Of a DNA stretch of 54,104 nucleotides, positions 43,629 through 52,923 are shown one piece after another. The translations under genes and the position numbers were made by a program. Origin of the DNA: Bacteroidales bacterium (GTDB lineage: Bacteria > Bacteroidota > Bacteroidia > Bacteroidales > JAADJA01); assembly GCA_020438105.1 (NCBI GenBank), contig JAGQVE010000025.1, forward strand, positions 1 to 54,104, written 5' to 3'. Every line of letters begins with the position of its first letter. Within the stretch, counting starts at the first letter, position 1. Below the pieces are notes generated by a model that saw nothing but the letters and a program-made list of their open reading frames with translations, made no database searches and was not told the DNA's origin.

Positions 43629-46600
43629 ATGAAGAGAATCAATTTCTTTAACGGGCTTATTATGCTCGTTGGGCTGGCACTGCTGTTTTCATGCAACCAG
43701 CGTCAATCGACAAAACCTCAGCAATTCAACCCTGAATTCGGGAATTATATCTACGCTTACACCACCGGTGTTATCTCCTCTCATGCTGCTATTGTGATCA
43801 AACTTCAGCATGATGTTAACCTCCCTGATGTCAATTCGGGCGATATGCTGGAAATGGATCTGTTTAAATTCGACCCCAAAATTTCGGGCGAGACTTATCT
43901 CGATGATATCCGCACTATCCGGTTCGTTCCGGATGAACCACTGCTATCAAAACAACAATATGAAGGCAGTTTTGCGCTTGGAAAAGTGATGGAAGTGGAA
44001 AAGGACCTTGCAAGTTTCGATTTTCAGTTTTCGATCATCGCGCAATCTTTTTCAGTGAGCAAAACCGGTTTCGGATTATATGACAATAAAGATCTTGCCC
44101 ATTATTTTATCAATGGCTTCGTAACTACTGCCGAAGTAATGGATGAGCCGGATGTAATGAAGCTGCTGAGAGCGCGGCAGGGTAAACTGGAACTTCCCAT
44201 TCGCTGGGTAATGAAGGGATACACTAAAAAGTTCGATTTTATAGTGGACAGTGTGTTGCGTACCGACCCCATTGAGCCTGTTGTTATAAGCTGGGATGGT
44301 GATCTGCTAAACCTTGATATTACCGGCACCGATACCACGCGCATCCCTGCACCTGGCGATTTTAAAGTAGTGGAAGTGAATGTAATTCAGCAGCCAGAGC
44401 AATATATTCAGTTGCAGTTTTCCGATCCGTTGATGGAGAGTCAGAATCTTGACGGCATTGTGCATGTGGATGGCGATATGAAATTGAAATTTGAAATCAA
44501 AAACAACACCGTTAAGGCATTTCCCGAAAAACGGATCTCGGGCAGTGAAACCGTCAGAGTTGAGACAGGAATTAAAAACCTGCTTGGATCTAAAATGAAC
44601 AAGGCCTTCTTCATGAATCTTTCATTTGAGGATATTAAGCCTGCTGTGCGAATGATCGGAAAGGGAGTGATATTACCCGGTTCAGATGGCCTTATCTTCC
44701 CTTTTGAAGCCGTGAACCTTTCGGCAGTTGATATCCGGATCATTAAAATTTTTGAAAACAATATTTCCCAGTTTTTACAGGTAAACCAAATCGATGGGAA
44801 TAATGAGATCAAACGTGTTGCACGACCCCTTCTTACAAAAAAGATTGATCTCAACGTAAATCCTGCGTTGGATGCCGGCAGTTGGAATGCCTACAGTATC
44901 GATCTGGCTGAGCTTATCAAGGATGATCCCGGAGCCATGTACCAGGTTGAGATCTCCTTCAAAAAAGCTTACTCCCTGTTCAATTGCGGAGAAGAAAAAA
45001 CGGATAATGTGGAAAATGTGCATGCCGAGGAAAGCAATTCCTACAGCGAAGACTGGGACCGTGGAGGTTATTATTATCACTATTATTATCCGCCGGGTTA
45101 TGATTGGCGCGAGCGTGATAACCCGTGCCATGTGTCGTATTACAACAGCGATCAGTGGGTAAGCCGCAATGTTTTGGCGAGCAATATTGGAATAATAGCC
45201 AAAGCCGGCGAAGATGGCCAACTGAAAGTGGCTGTTACCGATATACGGACCACTGAGCCACTTTCGGGGATCAGGGTGGAGATATTCAATTACCAGCAGC
45301 AAAAAATTGGTGAGGCAAGCACCAATGCCAATGGTATGGCTGATATTCCGCTAAATAAAAAGCCCTGGTTGCTGGTGGCAAATAACGGTAATGAAAAAGG
45401 TTATCTCCGCCTGGATGATGGGAGTTCTCTGTCGCTGAGTATGTTTGATGTGAGTGGAAAGGTAGTTCAGGAAGGCGTTAAGGGATTTTTATACGGTGAG
45501 CGTGGCGTTTGGCGTCCGGGCGATACACTGTTTCTTAATTTTATTTTGGAAGATAAAAATCAAAACCTGCCTGCCGGTCATCCGGTAACCTTTGAGCTTA
45601 AAAATCCACAAGGTCAGTTGATAAAACGGATTGTGAAAACCCAGGGGCTGAACGGCTTTTACAATTTTACCACGACAACTTCTGATGAAGCCCCAACAGG
45701 CATCTGGACTGCAAAAGTAAGCGTTGGTTCGGCCAGCTTTTATAAAAACATCCGCATTGAAACTGTTAAGCCAAACCGGTTAAAGTTAAACCTCGATTTC
45801 GACCGCGACATGCTCAGCTATGCCACCCGGAACACACCCGGTAAATTAACTGTGAAATGGCTGCATGGAGCTGTTGCCAAAAACCTGAAAGCCCGGGTAA
45901 TGGTTACGCTAAATCCTATCACGACGCGTTTTGAGGGATATAAGGATTATACGTTCGACGACCGAACAAAAACTTTTTATGCCGATGAAGTTACCCTGTT
46001 TGATGATAAACTTGATGATAACGGCGTAGCTTCAGTGAAGGCTGATTTGGGAAGTTTTAACAGGGCTCCGGGAATGCTTAACGCCAATTTTATGGTAAGG
46101 GCATTTGAGGAAGGTGGTGATTTCAGCACCGATTTCTTTGCAATGAAATATGCACCATATCAAACCTTTGTGGGGGTGAAATTACCTGAATCGGGGAGGC
46201 GCTGGAATAAGTATGTCACCGATTCAACCTATACCATTGATGTGGTTACGCTAGATGAAAACGGAAAACCGGTTTCAGTGAAGGACCTTCAGGCTGCCAT
46301 TTACCAGATTTCATGGCGATGGTGGTGGGATGTTTCCTGGTATAACCATGGAAGTTATATCCGTACCGACTATAAAAATCTGGTTCAGAAGGCCGATATT
46401 TCAACTACAAATGGTAAAGGGAGTTTCAAGTTCAAGATCAATTACCCAGATTGGGGACGTTATATTGTTGAGATCAAAGATCCGGAAGGTGGACATAGCA
46501 CTTCCGAGGTGTTTTATGCCGACTGGCCCGAATGGGTAAGTCGTGGCAACCGCTCACAACCCGAAGGTGCTAAAGTGATGACTTTTACCACCGATAAGGA

Positions 46601-49202
46601 GACTTACAACGTTGGTGAAAAAGCTACCCTCACCTTCCCTTCGGCCGGACAGGGCAGGGCACTCGTTTCCATTGAAAATGGTTCCCAAATCAAGGATGCT
46701 TATTGGGTGACCCCCGAACCGGGAAAAACCGAAACGAAGTTTTCATTTGAGGTTACCGCAGAAATGACGCCTAATATTTATGTGCATTTGACCTATATCC
46801 AGCCGCATGCACAAACTGCCAACGACCTTCCGATTCGCATGTATGGTGTTCAGTCGATTTCGGTGGAGGATCCGGCAACACGCATAAATCCTCAAATTGA
46901 TATGCCCGATGAGCTTGCTCCGGAAAAACCTTTTACGATTAAAATTTCTGAAGCGAAAAACCAGCCCATGACTTACACCATCGCGGTGGTGGATGATGGC
47001 CTTCTGGATTTGACCCGCTTTAAGACCCCCGATCCCTGGAGCGATTTTTATGCAAAGGAAGCACTTGGTGTAAAAACCTGGGACATGTTTGATTACGTGC
47101 TGGGAGCTTATGGTGGAAAGCTTGAACAACTGTTTGCTATCGGCGGCGATGGAAGTGAATTGAAAAAGACAGAAGCAAAAGCCAACCGATTTAAACCCGT
47201 GGTGATGTTTTTAGGGCCTTTTGAACTGGATAAGGGAGAAGTGCATGAACATACCCTTCAAATGCCAAGGTATGTCGGATCGGTGCGAACCATGGTCATT
47301 GCCGGTGATAAGGGTGCATATGGAACTGCAGAAAAGACAACACCGGTTAAAAATCCGCTGATGATCCTGGGAACCCTGCCCCGAGTGTTGGGACCCGGTG
47401 AAACAGTTAAACTTCCGGTAACAGTTTTTGCAATGGAAGACAAGGTGAAAAATGTGCAGGTGAAAATTGAAACAAACGAGCTATTGATCCCGGAGGGTAG
47501 TTCCGATAAATCATTGAGCTTTGATAAGCCTGGTGATGATGTAATTGAATTCGACTTGAAAGTCCCCGAAAAAGTGGGTGTAGGAAAAGTGTCCATTGTA
47601 GCGACTTCGGGCAAGGAAAAAGCCACTTACGATATTGAAATTCAGGTAAGGAATCCCAATCCGCCTGAAACGAGCTATTACGAAACGATCATTCAGCCCG
47701 GCGATACATGGCAACAGTCCTATACACCTGTTGGTATGGAAGGAACAAACACTGGCATGCTTGAGGTTTCCAGTATCCCTCCGGTTGATTTTGGACGGCG
47801 ATTGAAATATCTTGTAAGATATCCTTATGGCTGTGGTGAGCAAACCACTTCTACAGCTTTTCCGCAACTATATCTGGATGATGTGATGGAACTCGATCCC
47901 CGCATGCAGCATCGCATTTCTGACAATATCAAGTTTGCCATCGAGAAGTTGTATCGCATGCAGCACAGCAATGGTGGTTTCAGATACTGGCCCTCAGCCA
48001 TCAGCGCCAACGACTGGCTTTCGAGTTACGCAGGGCATTTTATGCTGGAAGCCGAAAAGAAAGGTTATACGCTGCCTTCGGGGTTTAAAAGCCGCTGGAT
48101 CAAATACCAGAAAGAGATGGTCGGGAATTGGGTTTATTATAATAAGGATTATCCCAACTATTACTATTACGCTCACTTGCAGCAAGCTTACAGGCTTTAT
48201 ACCCTTGCCCTGGCAGGTGCTCCTGATTTGAGTAGTATGAATCGAATGCGTGAGCAAAAAGGCATTTCAAGTATTGCCCGCTGGCGATTGGCAGCAGCAT
48301 ATGCATTGGCAGGTCAGCCCGAAGTTGCCAGAGAATTGATCCATGAATTGGACTTTGATGTGAAGGAAGAAGATCTGATGAATGTGTGTTTTGGTTCTGC
48401 TATGCGCGATAAAGCGATGATCCTCGAAACACTTGTGGTTATGGGCGAAAAAGATAAGGCTGCTCCCATCGTTCTGGCTTTGTCGAAACAGTTGAGCAGC
48501 GAACACTGGTATTCAACGCAATCAACCGCATTTGCCCTGACAGCCCTGGCCAAATTTGCCGGTGCATCAAAACTCACAGGTGATGAAATGGACTTCAACT
48601 ATAAAATCAATAGTGAAGGAGAGCAGGTAAAATCAAAGTTGCCGGTTTCTCAGCATGAAATTGATTTCACATCAACTGCACCCGGAGAAGTATCTGTGAA
48701 AAATAATGGAGAATCTGTATTATATGCCAGGTTGTTGCTTGAAGGAACGCCACTAACTGGCAATGAAACCGCAGCTGAGAAAAAGCTGAAAATCAAAGTC
48801 ACTTACAAAACACTTTCGGGTGCCATCCTCGATCCTTCAAAAATAGAGCAGGGAACTGATTTTATTGCTGAGGTGGAAGTTACCAATCCCCGTTTGTACG
48901 GCTATTACTCCAACATGGCTTTAGCGCAGGTATTCCCTTCAGGATGGGAGATCATCAATACGCGCCTTGCCGATTATTCAACAGCGCATGAAAAAAGTAT
49001 CCCTGAGTATCGGGATATTCGCGACGACAGGGTATATACACATTTCGGTATTGGTGACAAAAACACGTATGTGGTTATGCTGAATGCTGCATACCAGGGC
49101 CGCTTTTATTTGCCTGCCGTAAGTTGTGAAGCGATGTACGACAATTCTATTTTTGCCCGTGTTCCGGGTCAATGGGTTGAAGTGGTAAAACCAGGTGAAT
49201 GA
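43629..49202 (+). CDS. bacterial alpha-2-macroglobulin family lipoprotein
   Basis: 1857 residues, the largest protein here. Lipobox LLFSC (Cys 22) predicts lipid anchoring in the periplasm. Multiple macroglobulin (MG) domains follow: GVWRPGDTLFLNFILEDKNQ (about 625-645) is the MG2-type signature, then a bait region and the A2M domain around 1100-1250. The thioester motif is intact: GCGEQTT with Cys 1402. The alpha-alpha toroid follows (YRMQHSNGGFRYWPS), and a C-terminal MG domain. It should trap proteases that enter the periplasm by covalent thioester capture. A Tyr/His-rich insert (around 475-510) is unusual. It is 16 bases before pbpC, the classic pairing. Confidence 0.95.
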   Translation: MKRINFFNGLIMLVGLALLFSCNQRQSTKPQQFNPEFGNYIYAYTTGVISSHAAIVIKLQHDVNLPDVNSGDMLEMDLFKFDPKISGETYLDDIRTIRFVPDEPLLSKQQYEGSFALGKVMEVEKDLASFDFQFSIIAQSFSVSKTGFGLYDNKDLAHYFINGFVTTAEVMDEPDVMKLLRARQGKLELPIRWVMKGYTKKFDFIVDSVLRTDPIEPVVISWDGDLLNLDITGTDTTRIPAPGDFKVVEVNVIQQPEQYIQLQFSDPLMESQNLDGIVHVDGDMKLKFEIKNNTVKAFPEKRISGSETVRVETGIKNLLGSKMNKAFFMNLSFEDIKPAVRMIGKGVILPGSDGLIFPFEAVNLSAVDIRIIKIFENNISQFLQVNQIDGNNEIKRVARPLLTKKIDLNVNPALDAGSWNAYSIDLAELIKDDPGAMYQVEISFKKAYSLFNCGEEKTDNVENVHAEESNSYSEDWDRGGYYYHYYYPPGYDWRERDNPCHVSYYNSDQWVSRNVLASNIGIIAKAGEDGQLKVAVTDIRTTEPLSGIRVEIFNYQQQKIGEASTNANGMADIPLNKKPWLLVANNGNEKGYLRLDDGSSLSLSMFDVSGKVVQEGVKGFLYGERGVWRPGDTLFLNFILEDKNQNLPAGHPVTFELKNPQGQLIKRIVKTQGLNGFYNFTTTTSDEAPTGIWTAKVSVGSASFYKNIRIETVKPNRLKLNLDFDRDMLSYATRNTPGKLTVKWLHGAVAKNLKARVMVTLNPITTRFEGYKDYTFDDRTKTFYADEVTLFDDKLDDNGVASVKADLGSFNRAPGMLNANFMVRAFEEGGDFSTDFFAMKYAPYQTFVGVKLPESGRRWNKYVTDSTYTIDVVTLDENGKPVSVKDLQAAIYQISWRWWWDVSWYNHGSYIRTDYKNLVQKADISTTNGKGSFKFKINYPDWGRYIVEIKDPEGGHSTSEVFYADWPEWVSRGNRSQPEGAKVMTFTTDKETYNVGEKATLTFPSAGQGRALVSIENGSQIKDAYWVTPEPGKTETKFSFEVTAEMTPNIYVHLTYIQPHAQTANDLPIRMYGVQSISVEDPATRINPQIDMPDELAPEKPFTIKISEAKNQPMTYTIAVVDDGLLDLTRFKTPDPWSDFYAKEALGVKTWDMFDYVLGAYGGKLEQLFAIGGDGSELKKTEAKANRFKPVVMFLGPFELDKGEVHEHTLQMPRYVGSVRTMVIAGDKGAYGTAEKTTPVKNPLMILGTLPRVLGPGETVKLPVTVFAMEDKVKNVQVKIETNELLIPEGSSDKSLSFDKPGDDVIEFDLKVPEKVGVGKVSIVATSGKEKATYDIEIQVRNPNPPETSYYETIIQPGDTWQQSYTPVGMEGTNTGMLEVSSIPPVDFGRRLKYLVRYPYGCGEQTTSTAFPQLYLDDVMELDPRMQHRISDNIKFAIEKLYRMQHSNGGFRYWPSAISANDWLSSYAGHFMLEAEKKGYTLPSGFKSRWIKYQKEMVGNWVYYNKDYPNYYYYAHLQQAYRLYTLALAGAPDLSSMNRMREQKGISSIARWRLAAAYALAGQPEVARELIHELDFDVKEEDLMNVCFGSAMRDKAMILETLVVMGEKDKAAPIVLALSKQLSSEHWYSTQSTAFALTALAKFAGASKLTGDEMDFNYKINSEGEQVKSKLPVSQHEIDFTSTAPGEVSVKNNGESVLYARLLLEGTPLTGNETAAEKKLKIKVTYKTLSGAILDPSKIEQGTDFIAEVEVTNPRLYGYYSNMALAQVFPSGWEIINTRLADYSTAHEKSIPEYRDIRDDRVYTHFGIGDKNTYVVMLNAAYQGRFYLPAVSCEAMYDNSIFARVPGQWVEVVKPGE

Positions 49203-49218
49203 TCTATAGTAAATTAAA

Positions 49219-51618
49219 ATGAGATTTTTCAGGATCATCAAACGGTTAAGTAAAAACAGAAAAGTGAGGTGGATCAGCCTTATAATTTTACTGCTTTTAT
49301 TGGTTGGCTTTTGGTTTAGTCTGCCGGAGCCGCTGTTTGATGATCCTGCTTCAACTGTGTTGGAAGACCAGTCAGGAAGACTTTTATCGGCAAAGATCGC
49401 TGATGACGGACAATGGCGTTTCCCTTTGAATCCTGAGGTTCCCGAGAAATTCAAAACCTGTATCATTGCTTTTGAAGATCAATATTTCATGAGCCATCCG
49501 GGAGTGAATTTGGGTTCATTGTTAAGGGCTACGGTCCAAAATATTAGGGAAAGGGAGGTTGTGAGTGGAGGAAGTACTTTGAGTATGCAGGTAATCCGGC
49601 TTTCGCGAAAAGGTAAGCCACGAACCGTGGGTGAAAAGTTGATTGAGATGGTGCTTGCATTGCGTCTTGAATTGAGGTATTCCAAAAGTGAAATTCTTGC
49701 TTTATATGCTGCCTATGCACCTTTTGGAGGGAATGTGGTTGGGTTGGATGCCGCTTCGTGGCGATATTACGGCCGGCCTCCCGGGCAGCTTTCATGGGCT
49801 GAGTCGGCTATGCTGGCGGTGCTCCCAAATGCCCCATCATTAATTTATCCGGGTAAGAACCAACAACTATTATTGGAAAAGCGAAATCGTTTGCTCTCGG
49901 TTTTATTTGAAAAGGGAGTGATTGATGAAATGAATTACCATTTGTCCCTGGCAGAATCACTCCCGGACAAACCTGCCTCCCTTGATCAGAAAGCGCCCCA
50001 TTTATTGACAAACTTATTGACTTATCATAAAGGCGAGCGAATCAAAACTACCTTGGATGCAAATCTTCAGGACGAAGTTTCCAGCCTGGTTGACCGGCAT
50101 CAGAGGGTACTCTCTTTCAATAAAATTTATAATGCAGCGGCACTTGTTGTTGCAACTGAATCCGGTGAGGTGAGGGCTTGGGTGGGTAATGCTCCTTCAG
50201 CAGGCCCTGAGCATGGAGAGGATGTGGATATGGTAACTGCCCAACGAAGCACGGGCAGCATTTTAAAACCCCTGCTATATGCGGCTATGCTGGATGATGG
50301 GCTTATCTTACCCAATACTTTGATTGCGGATGTGCCAACGCAAATCGGTGGATTTCGACCTTTAAATTTTGATAAAAGTTATTCGGGTGCCGTCCCCGCT
50401 CAAAAGGCCCTTTACCAGTCGCTGAATGTGCCGGCTGTAAAAATGCTTCAGCAATATGGAGTTGCCAGGTTCAGGAATAAACTCAGGGAAATGGGCATGT
50501 CAAGTCTCAACAAATCTGCTGACCATTATGGTTTGTCGCTGATCCTTGGCGGTGCAGAAGTAAGTATGCTTGAACTGGCCACCATGTACAGCAGTATGAG
50601 CCGGACCTTGAACCATTTTTATGAATTGAGTTCAAGATATGACCCCGCTGATATTCACGCCCCCAATTTTACCAAAGAAGGAAATAATCAGAAAGTGAAC
50701 CAGCATTTACAAAAAACAGGCTCCTTATCTGCAGCATCCATTTGGTTTGCCTTTGATGCCATGCGAAAAGTGAACAGGCCGGAGGAGTTATCTGGTTGGG
50801 AATCATTTACATCAAGCGAAAAAATTGCCTGGAAAACAGGAACCAGTTTTGGCTTCCGTGATGCATGGGCCGTAGGCGTAACCCGCGATTATGTAGTGAT
50901 TGTATGGGTTGGTAATGCCGATGGCGAAGGACGACCAGGATTAACCGGAGTTAGTTGTGCCGCACCATTGATGTTTGATATTTTTAATTTATTACCCAAA
51001 TCAGAGTGGTTTGACAAACCCTATGATGAGTGGAGCAAGGCTATAATTTGCAGGCAAAGCGGGCACAGGGCCGGACAGTTTTGTGATGAAACCGACACGT
51101 TGTATATACCTGTAACCGGTCTTAAATCTTCAACTTGTCCTTATCATCAGCTTGTCCATCTCGATCCTTCTGGTACACTTCAGGTTACCGATGCTTGTAT
51201 TGACCCTGGCGAAATGGTACACAAGTCATGGTTTGTTTTGCCTCCGGTTATGGAATGGTACTACCGCAAAAAGAATCCCCTGTATAAACCCCTGCCTGAA
51301 TTTTCGGAAAGTTGTAAGAGCACTGAAGGAAGTCCCATGGAGTTTGTTTATCCTGGACCCGGTTCAAGGATGTTCATCCCGGTAAATCTGGCTGGCAAGC
51401 CTGAGGCCGTGATAATTGAAATTGCGCATAGCCAGCAAAACGCCATGGTATACTGGCATTTGGACGATAGTTTTTTGGGTGAAACCACGGGAGCCCATCA
51501 AATGGAAATTCGACCGGAGGTGGGGTGGCATACCCTTACCATTGTTGATAACCTGGGCAATTCTATCTCAAAAAAGATAGAAATTCTCAACTCAGGATTG
51601 GCTTCCCGGGGTAATTAA
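49219..51618 (+). CDS. pbpC: penicillin-binding protein 1C (bifunctional transglycosylase/transpeptidase)
   Basis: 799 residues. An N-terminal membrane anchor (about 17-34) precedes a GT51 transglycosylase domain with EDQYFMSHPGVNLGSLLRA, VSGGSTLSMQVIRLSR and ALYAAYAPFGGNVVG. The transpeptidase domain has the SxxK active-site serine in TGSILKPLLYA, the SxN motif SLN in LYQSLNVPAVK, and the KTG motif in AWKTGTSFGFRDAW. A C-terminal BiPBP_C domain follows (around 700-795). It builds peptidoglycan glycan and cross-links, and is coupled to the macroglobulin encoded 16 bases upstream, which is proposed to guard or repair the cell wall. Confidence 0.96.
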   Translation: MRFFRIIKRLSKNRKVRWISLIILLLLLVGFWFSLPEPLFDDPASTVLEDQSGRLLSAKIADDGQWRFPLNPEVPEKFKTCIIAFEDQYFMSHPGVNLGSLLRATVQNIREREVVSGGSTLSMQVIRLSRKGKPRTVGEKLIEMVLALRLELRYSKSEILALYAAYAPFGGNVVGLDAASWRYYGRPPGQLSWAESAMLAVLPNAPSLIYPGKNQQLLLEKRNRLLSVLFEKGVIDEMNYHLSLAESLPDKPASLDQKAPHLLTNLLTYHKGERIKTTLDANLQDEVSSLVDRHQRVLSFNKIYNAAALVVATESGEVRAWVGNAPSAGPEHGEDVDMVTAQRSTGSILKPLLYAAMLDDGLILPNTLIADVPTQIGGFRPLNFDKSYSGAVPAQKALYQSLNVPAVKMLQQYGVARFRNKLREMGMSSLNKSADHYGLSLILGGAEVSMLELATMYSSMSRTLNHFYELSSRYDPADIHAPNFTKEGNNQKVNQHLQKTGSLSAASIWFAFDAMRKVNRPEELSGWESFTSSEKIAWKTGTSFGFRDAWAVGVTRDYVVIVWVGNADGEGRPGLTGVSCAAPLMFDIFNLLPKSEWFDKPYDEWSKAIICRQSGHRAGQFCDETDTLYIPVTGLKSSTCPYHQLVHLDPSGTLQVTDACIDPGEMVHKSWFVLPPVMEWYYRKKNPLYKPLPEFSESCKSTEGSPMEFVYPGPGSRMFIPVNLAGKPEAVIIEIAHSQQNAMVYWHLDDSFLGETTGAHQMEIRPEVGWHTLTIVDNLGNSISKKIEILNSGLASRGN

Positions 51619-51672
51619 CAAAATGTTAATAAACACTGTGTAAAATGTGTTTAAATCTCTGGCTTATAAAAC

Positions 51673-51704
51673 TTGACTCAGGGGGCATGAATACACTACT
51701 TTTG
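51673..51704 (+). promoter_or_regulatory. promoter of the unassigned structured RNA
   Basis: TTG (51673-51675), 21 bases, then TACTTTTG (51697-51704). The -7 box is perfect and the spacing fits. It lies downstream of pbpC and upstream of a region with no complete gene. Confidence 0.65.
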
Positions 51705-51710
51705 TTTCAC

Positions 51711-52239
51711 CAGGCAAGGTATAAAAGATTGAGTCTGGAACGTCAGGGATTAAAGAAAGGAAAGCTGGAAACAGCTATCCAAGTAAGGAGTCCGGGAATT
51801 TCGAAAACCGGGTATTAGGTTACCCACAAACGAAAATCCTACCTTGAAATCGAGTGGTTCGAGAAGCAAAATCCGAAAGGATATTGTAGGGTCGATTCAG
51901 GTCTACAGGTGTGAAAATCCTCGGATTGGAACCCTTGTAAATCAGCTTGAACGGGTCAGAGAATCAGTCACTGTTCCGGTAACGGATTAATCTGATTCTG
52001 ATCTTTTACCGCAATCCACACGGAGACCGGCAAAAGTGGACGACCAGGCTGCGGGTCAGGAAAATATTACCTGCAAAGGAAATATGGCACTGATTCCAGG
52101 CTCAGGAAACGATCAACGCAAGATGATCAAAGTAAAGAGCAAATCAAAATAAACGTAACCTGGCGCTAACAACTACTACGGTAATTGAATAGCGAACGGG
52201 AGTTGAAATCGGCCAGATTTAGACTCCCGTTTGGTTTTT
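51711..52239 (+). ncRNA. large structured non-coding RNA, unassigned (candidate novel)
   Basis: About 530 nt between a consensus promoter and a rho-independent terminator. I find no complete gene in it, but there are at least three hairpins capped by GNRA tetraloops: GGAAAGCTG-GAAA-CAGCTATCC (51759-51780, one A-A mismatch), ATCC-GAAA-GGAT (51871-51882) and TCCG-GTAA-CGGA (51975-51986). The third sits inside a longer 8-bp stem (51960-51967 with 51992-51999), and the second inside CCTAC/GTAGG (51838-51842, 51886-51890). Not RNase P, tmRNA or a tRNA by its landmarks. A remnant coding frame (67 codons, TAA, 53 codons, from 51787) cannot be excluded. Confidence 0.6.
52195..52239 (+). terminator. 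terminator of the unassigned RNA
   Basis: 9-bp stem AACGGGAGT (52195-52203) / ACTCCCGTT (52223-52231), then TGGTTTTT. The minus strand lacks a U tract, so it ends plus-strand transcription. Confidence 0.8.
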
Positions 52240-52252
52240 ATCCCTGATGAAT

Positions 52253-52834
52253 TTAATTGAATAATTCGTGTAAGGCATCGAAGTTGCCCAGTTTATTTTC
52301 ACCGTATTTTACAACCTTTTTTCGGATCTCCTCCAGTGATCTTGGAGTTGTTAAATGTTTTTCAGACTTGGAGTAGAATTTATCGGCGTAGCAAATCAGC
52401 TTTTCTTCCAGGGTAATGGGTAACATATCCCGATGTGGCAGGGGAAAGTTACTTTTTATGATGTCTTCCTTTGATAAGCCGGTTCCCACATGCCTCTCAC
52501 AAATGGGGGCAATGTCTGCAAATCCTTCCTGCTCAAGCATTTCACGGCCCAGATAGATATGTGAGATGTAGGGATATTCTCCAAAACAGCCAATATCCGG
52601 AGCATTGGTTTTAATGATGCCAATATCATGAAGCATACCACATGCAATTATTACATCGTGGTCCATTTGGTAGTCTTTTTTACGCTCAGCGATTTCAAGT
52701 GCCAATTCAGTTACTTTAATACAATGCGTGTAGTAATAATGGTAGGCAACCGGACTCGACTTATAATATTTATCAATCAATTGCTTAACGGAGTCAGGTA
52801 TCGTAAATTTAGGTTCAATTTGCTCTTGCTGCAT
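52253..52834 (-). CDS. HD-domain phosphohydrolase-like protein
   Basis: 193 residues with an HD/HDIG metal site: HCIKVTELALEIAERK near the N-terminus, the core CGMLHDIGIIKT (His-Asp pair), then ERHVGTGLSKEDI and EKLICYADKFYSKSEKH, which place further His and Asp ligands. The HD fold normally hydrolyses phosphate esters such as nucleotides or cyclic dinucleotides; the pattern resembles the TIGR00295 group but the substrate is unknown. It is cytoplasmic, with no signal peptide. A minus-strand promoter box lies about 32 bases upstream. It is the neighbour of the structured RNA but is transcribed toward it. Confidence 0.88.
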   Translation of the reverse strand: MQQEQIEPKFTIPDSVKQLIDKYYKSSPVAYHYYYTHCIKVTELALEIAERKKDYQMDHDVIIACGMLHDIGIIKTNAPDIGCFGEYPYISHIYLGREMLEQEGFADIAPICERHVGTGLSKEDIIKSNFPLPHRDMLPITLEEKLICYADKFYSKSEKHLTTPRSLEEIRKKVVKYGENKLGNFDALHELFN

Positions 52835-52865
52835 ATAAATAATAGTTGTTTGAATTTGAGGATGG

Positions 52866-52898
52866 CAAATCTAAACATTATCTAAAAATGTAGATTTG
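52866..52898. promoter_or_regulatory. TAGATTTG inverted repeat; -7 element of the HD gene and candidate operator
   Basis: CAAATCTA (52866-52873) and TAGATTTG (52891-52898) are perfect complements with 17 bases between. The left copy read on the minus strand is a -7 box for the HD gene. The right copy is a -7 match facing no gene. Confidence 0.45.
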
Positions 52899-52923
52899 AA
52901 ATAAATATTTTTAGAAAATTCTC

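Noticed and set aside
51687..51818. 43-codon ORF starting at ATG 51687
   Set aside because: The ATG lies upstream of the -7 box at 51697, so the transcript would begin after it; no family resemblance.
51711..52239. tmRNA, SRP RNA or a second RNase P
   Set aside because: No tRNA-like ends, no tag frame and none of the RNase P landmarks; rnpB is already found at 41364.
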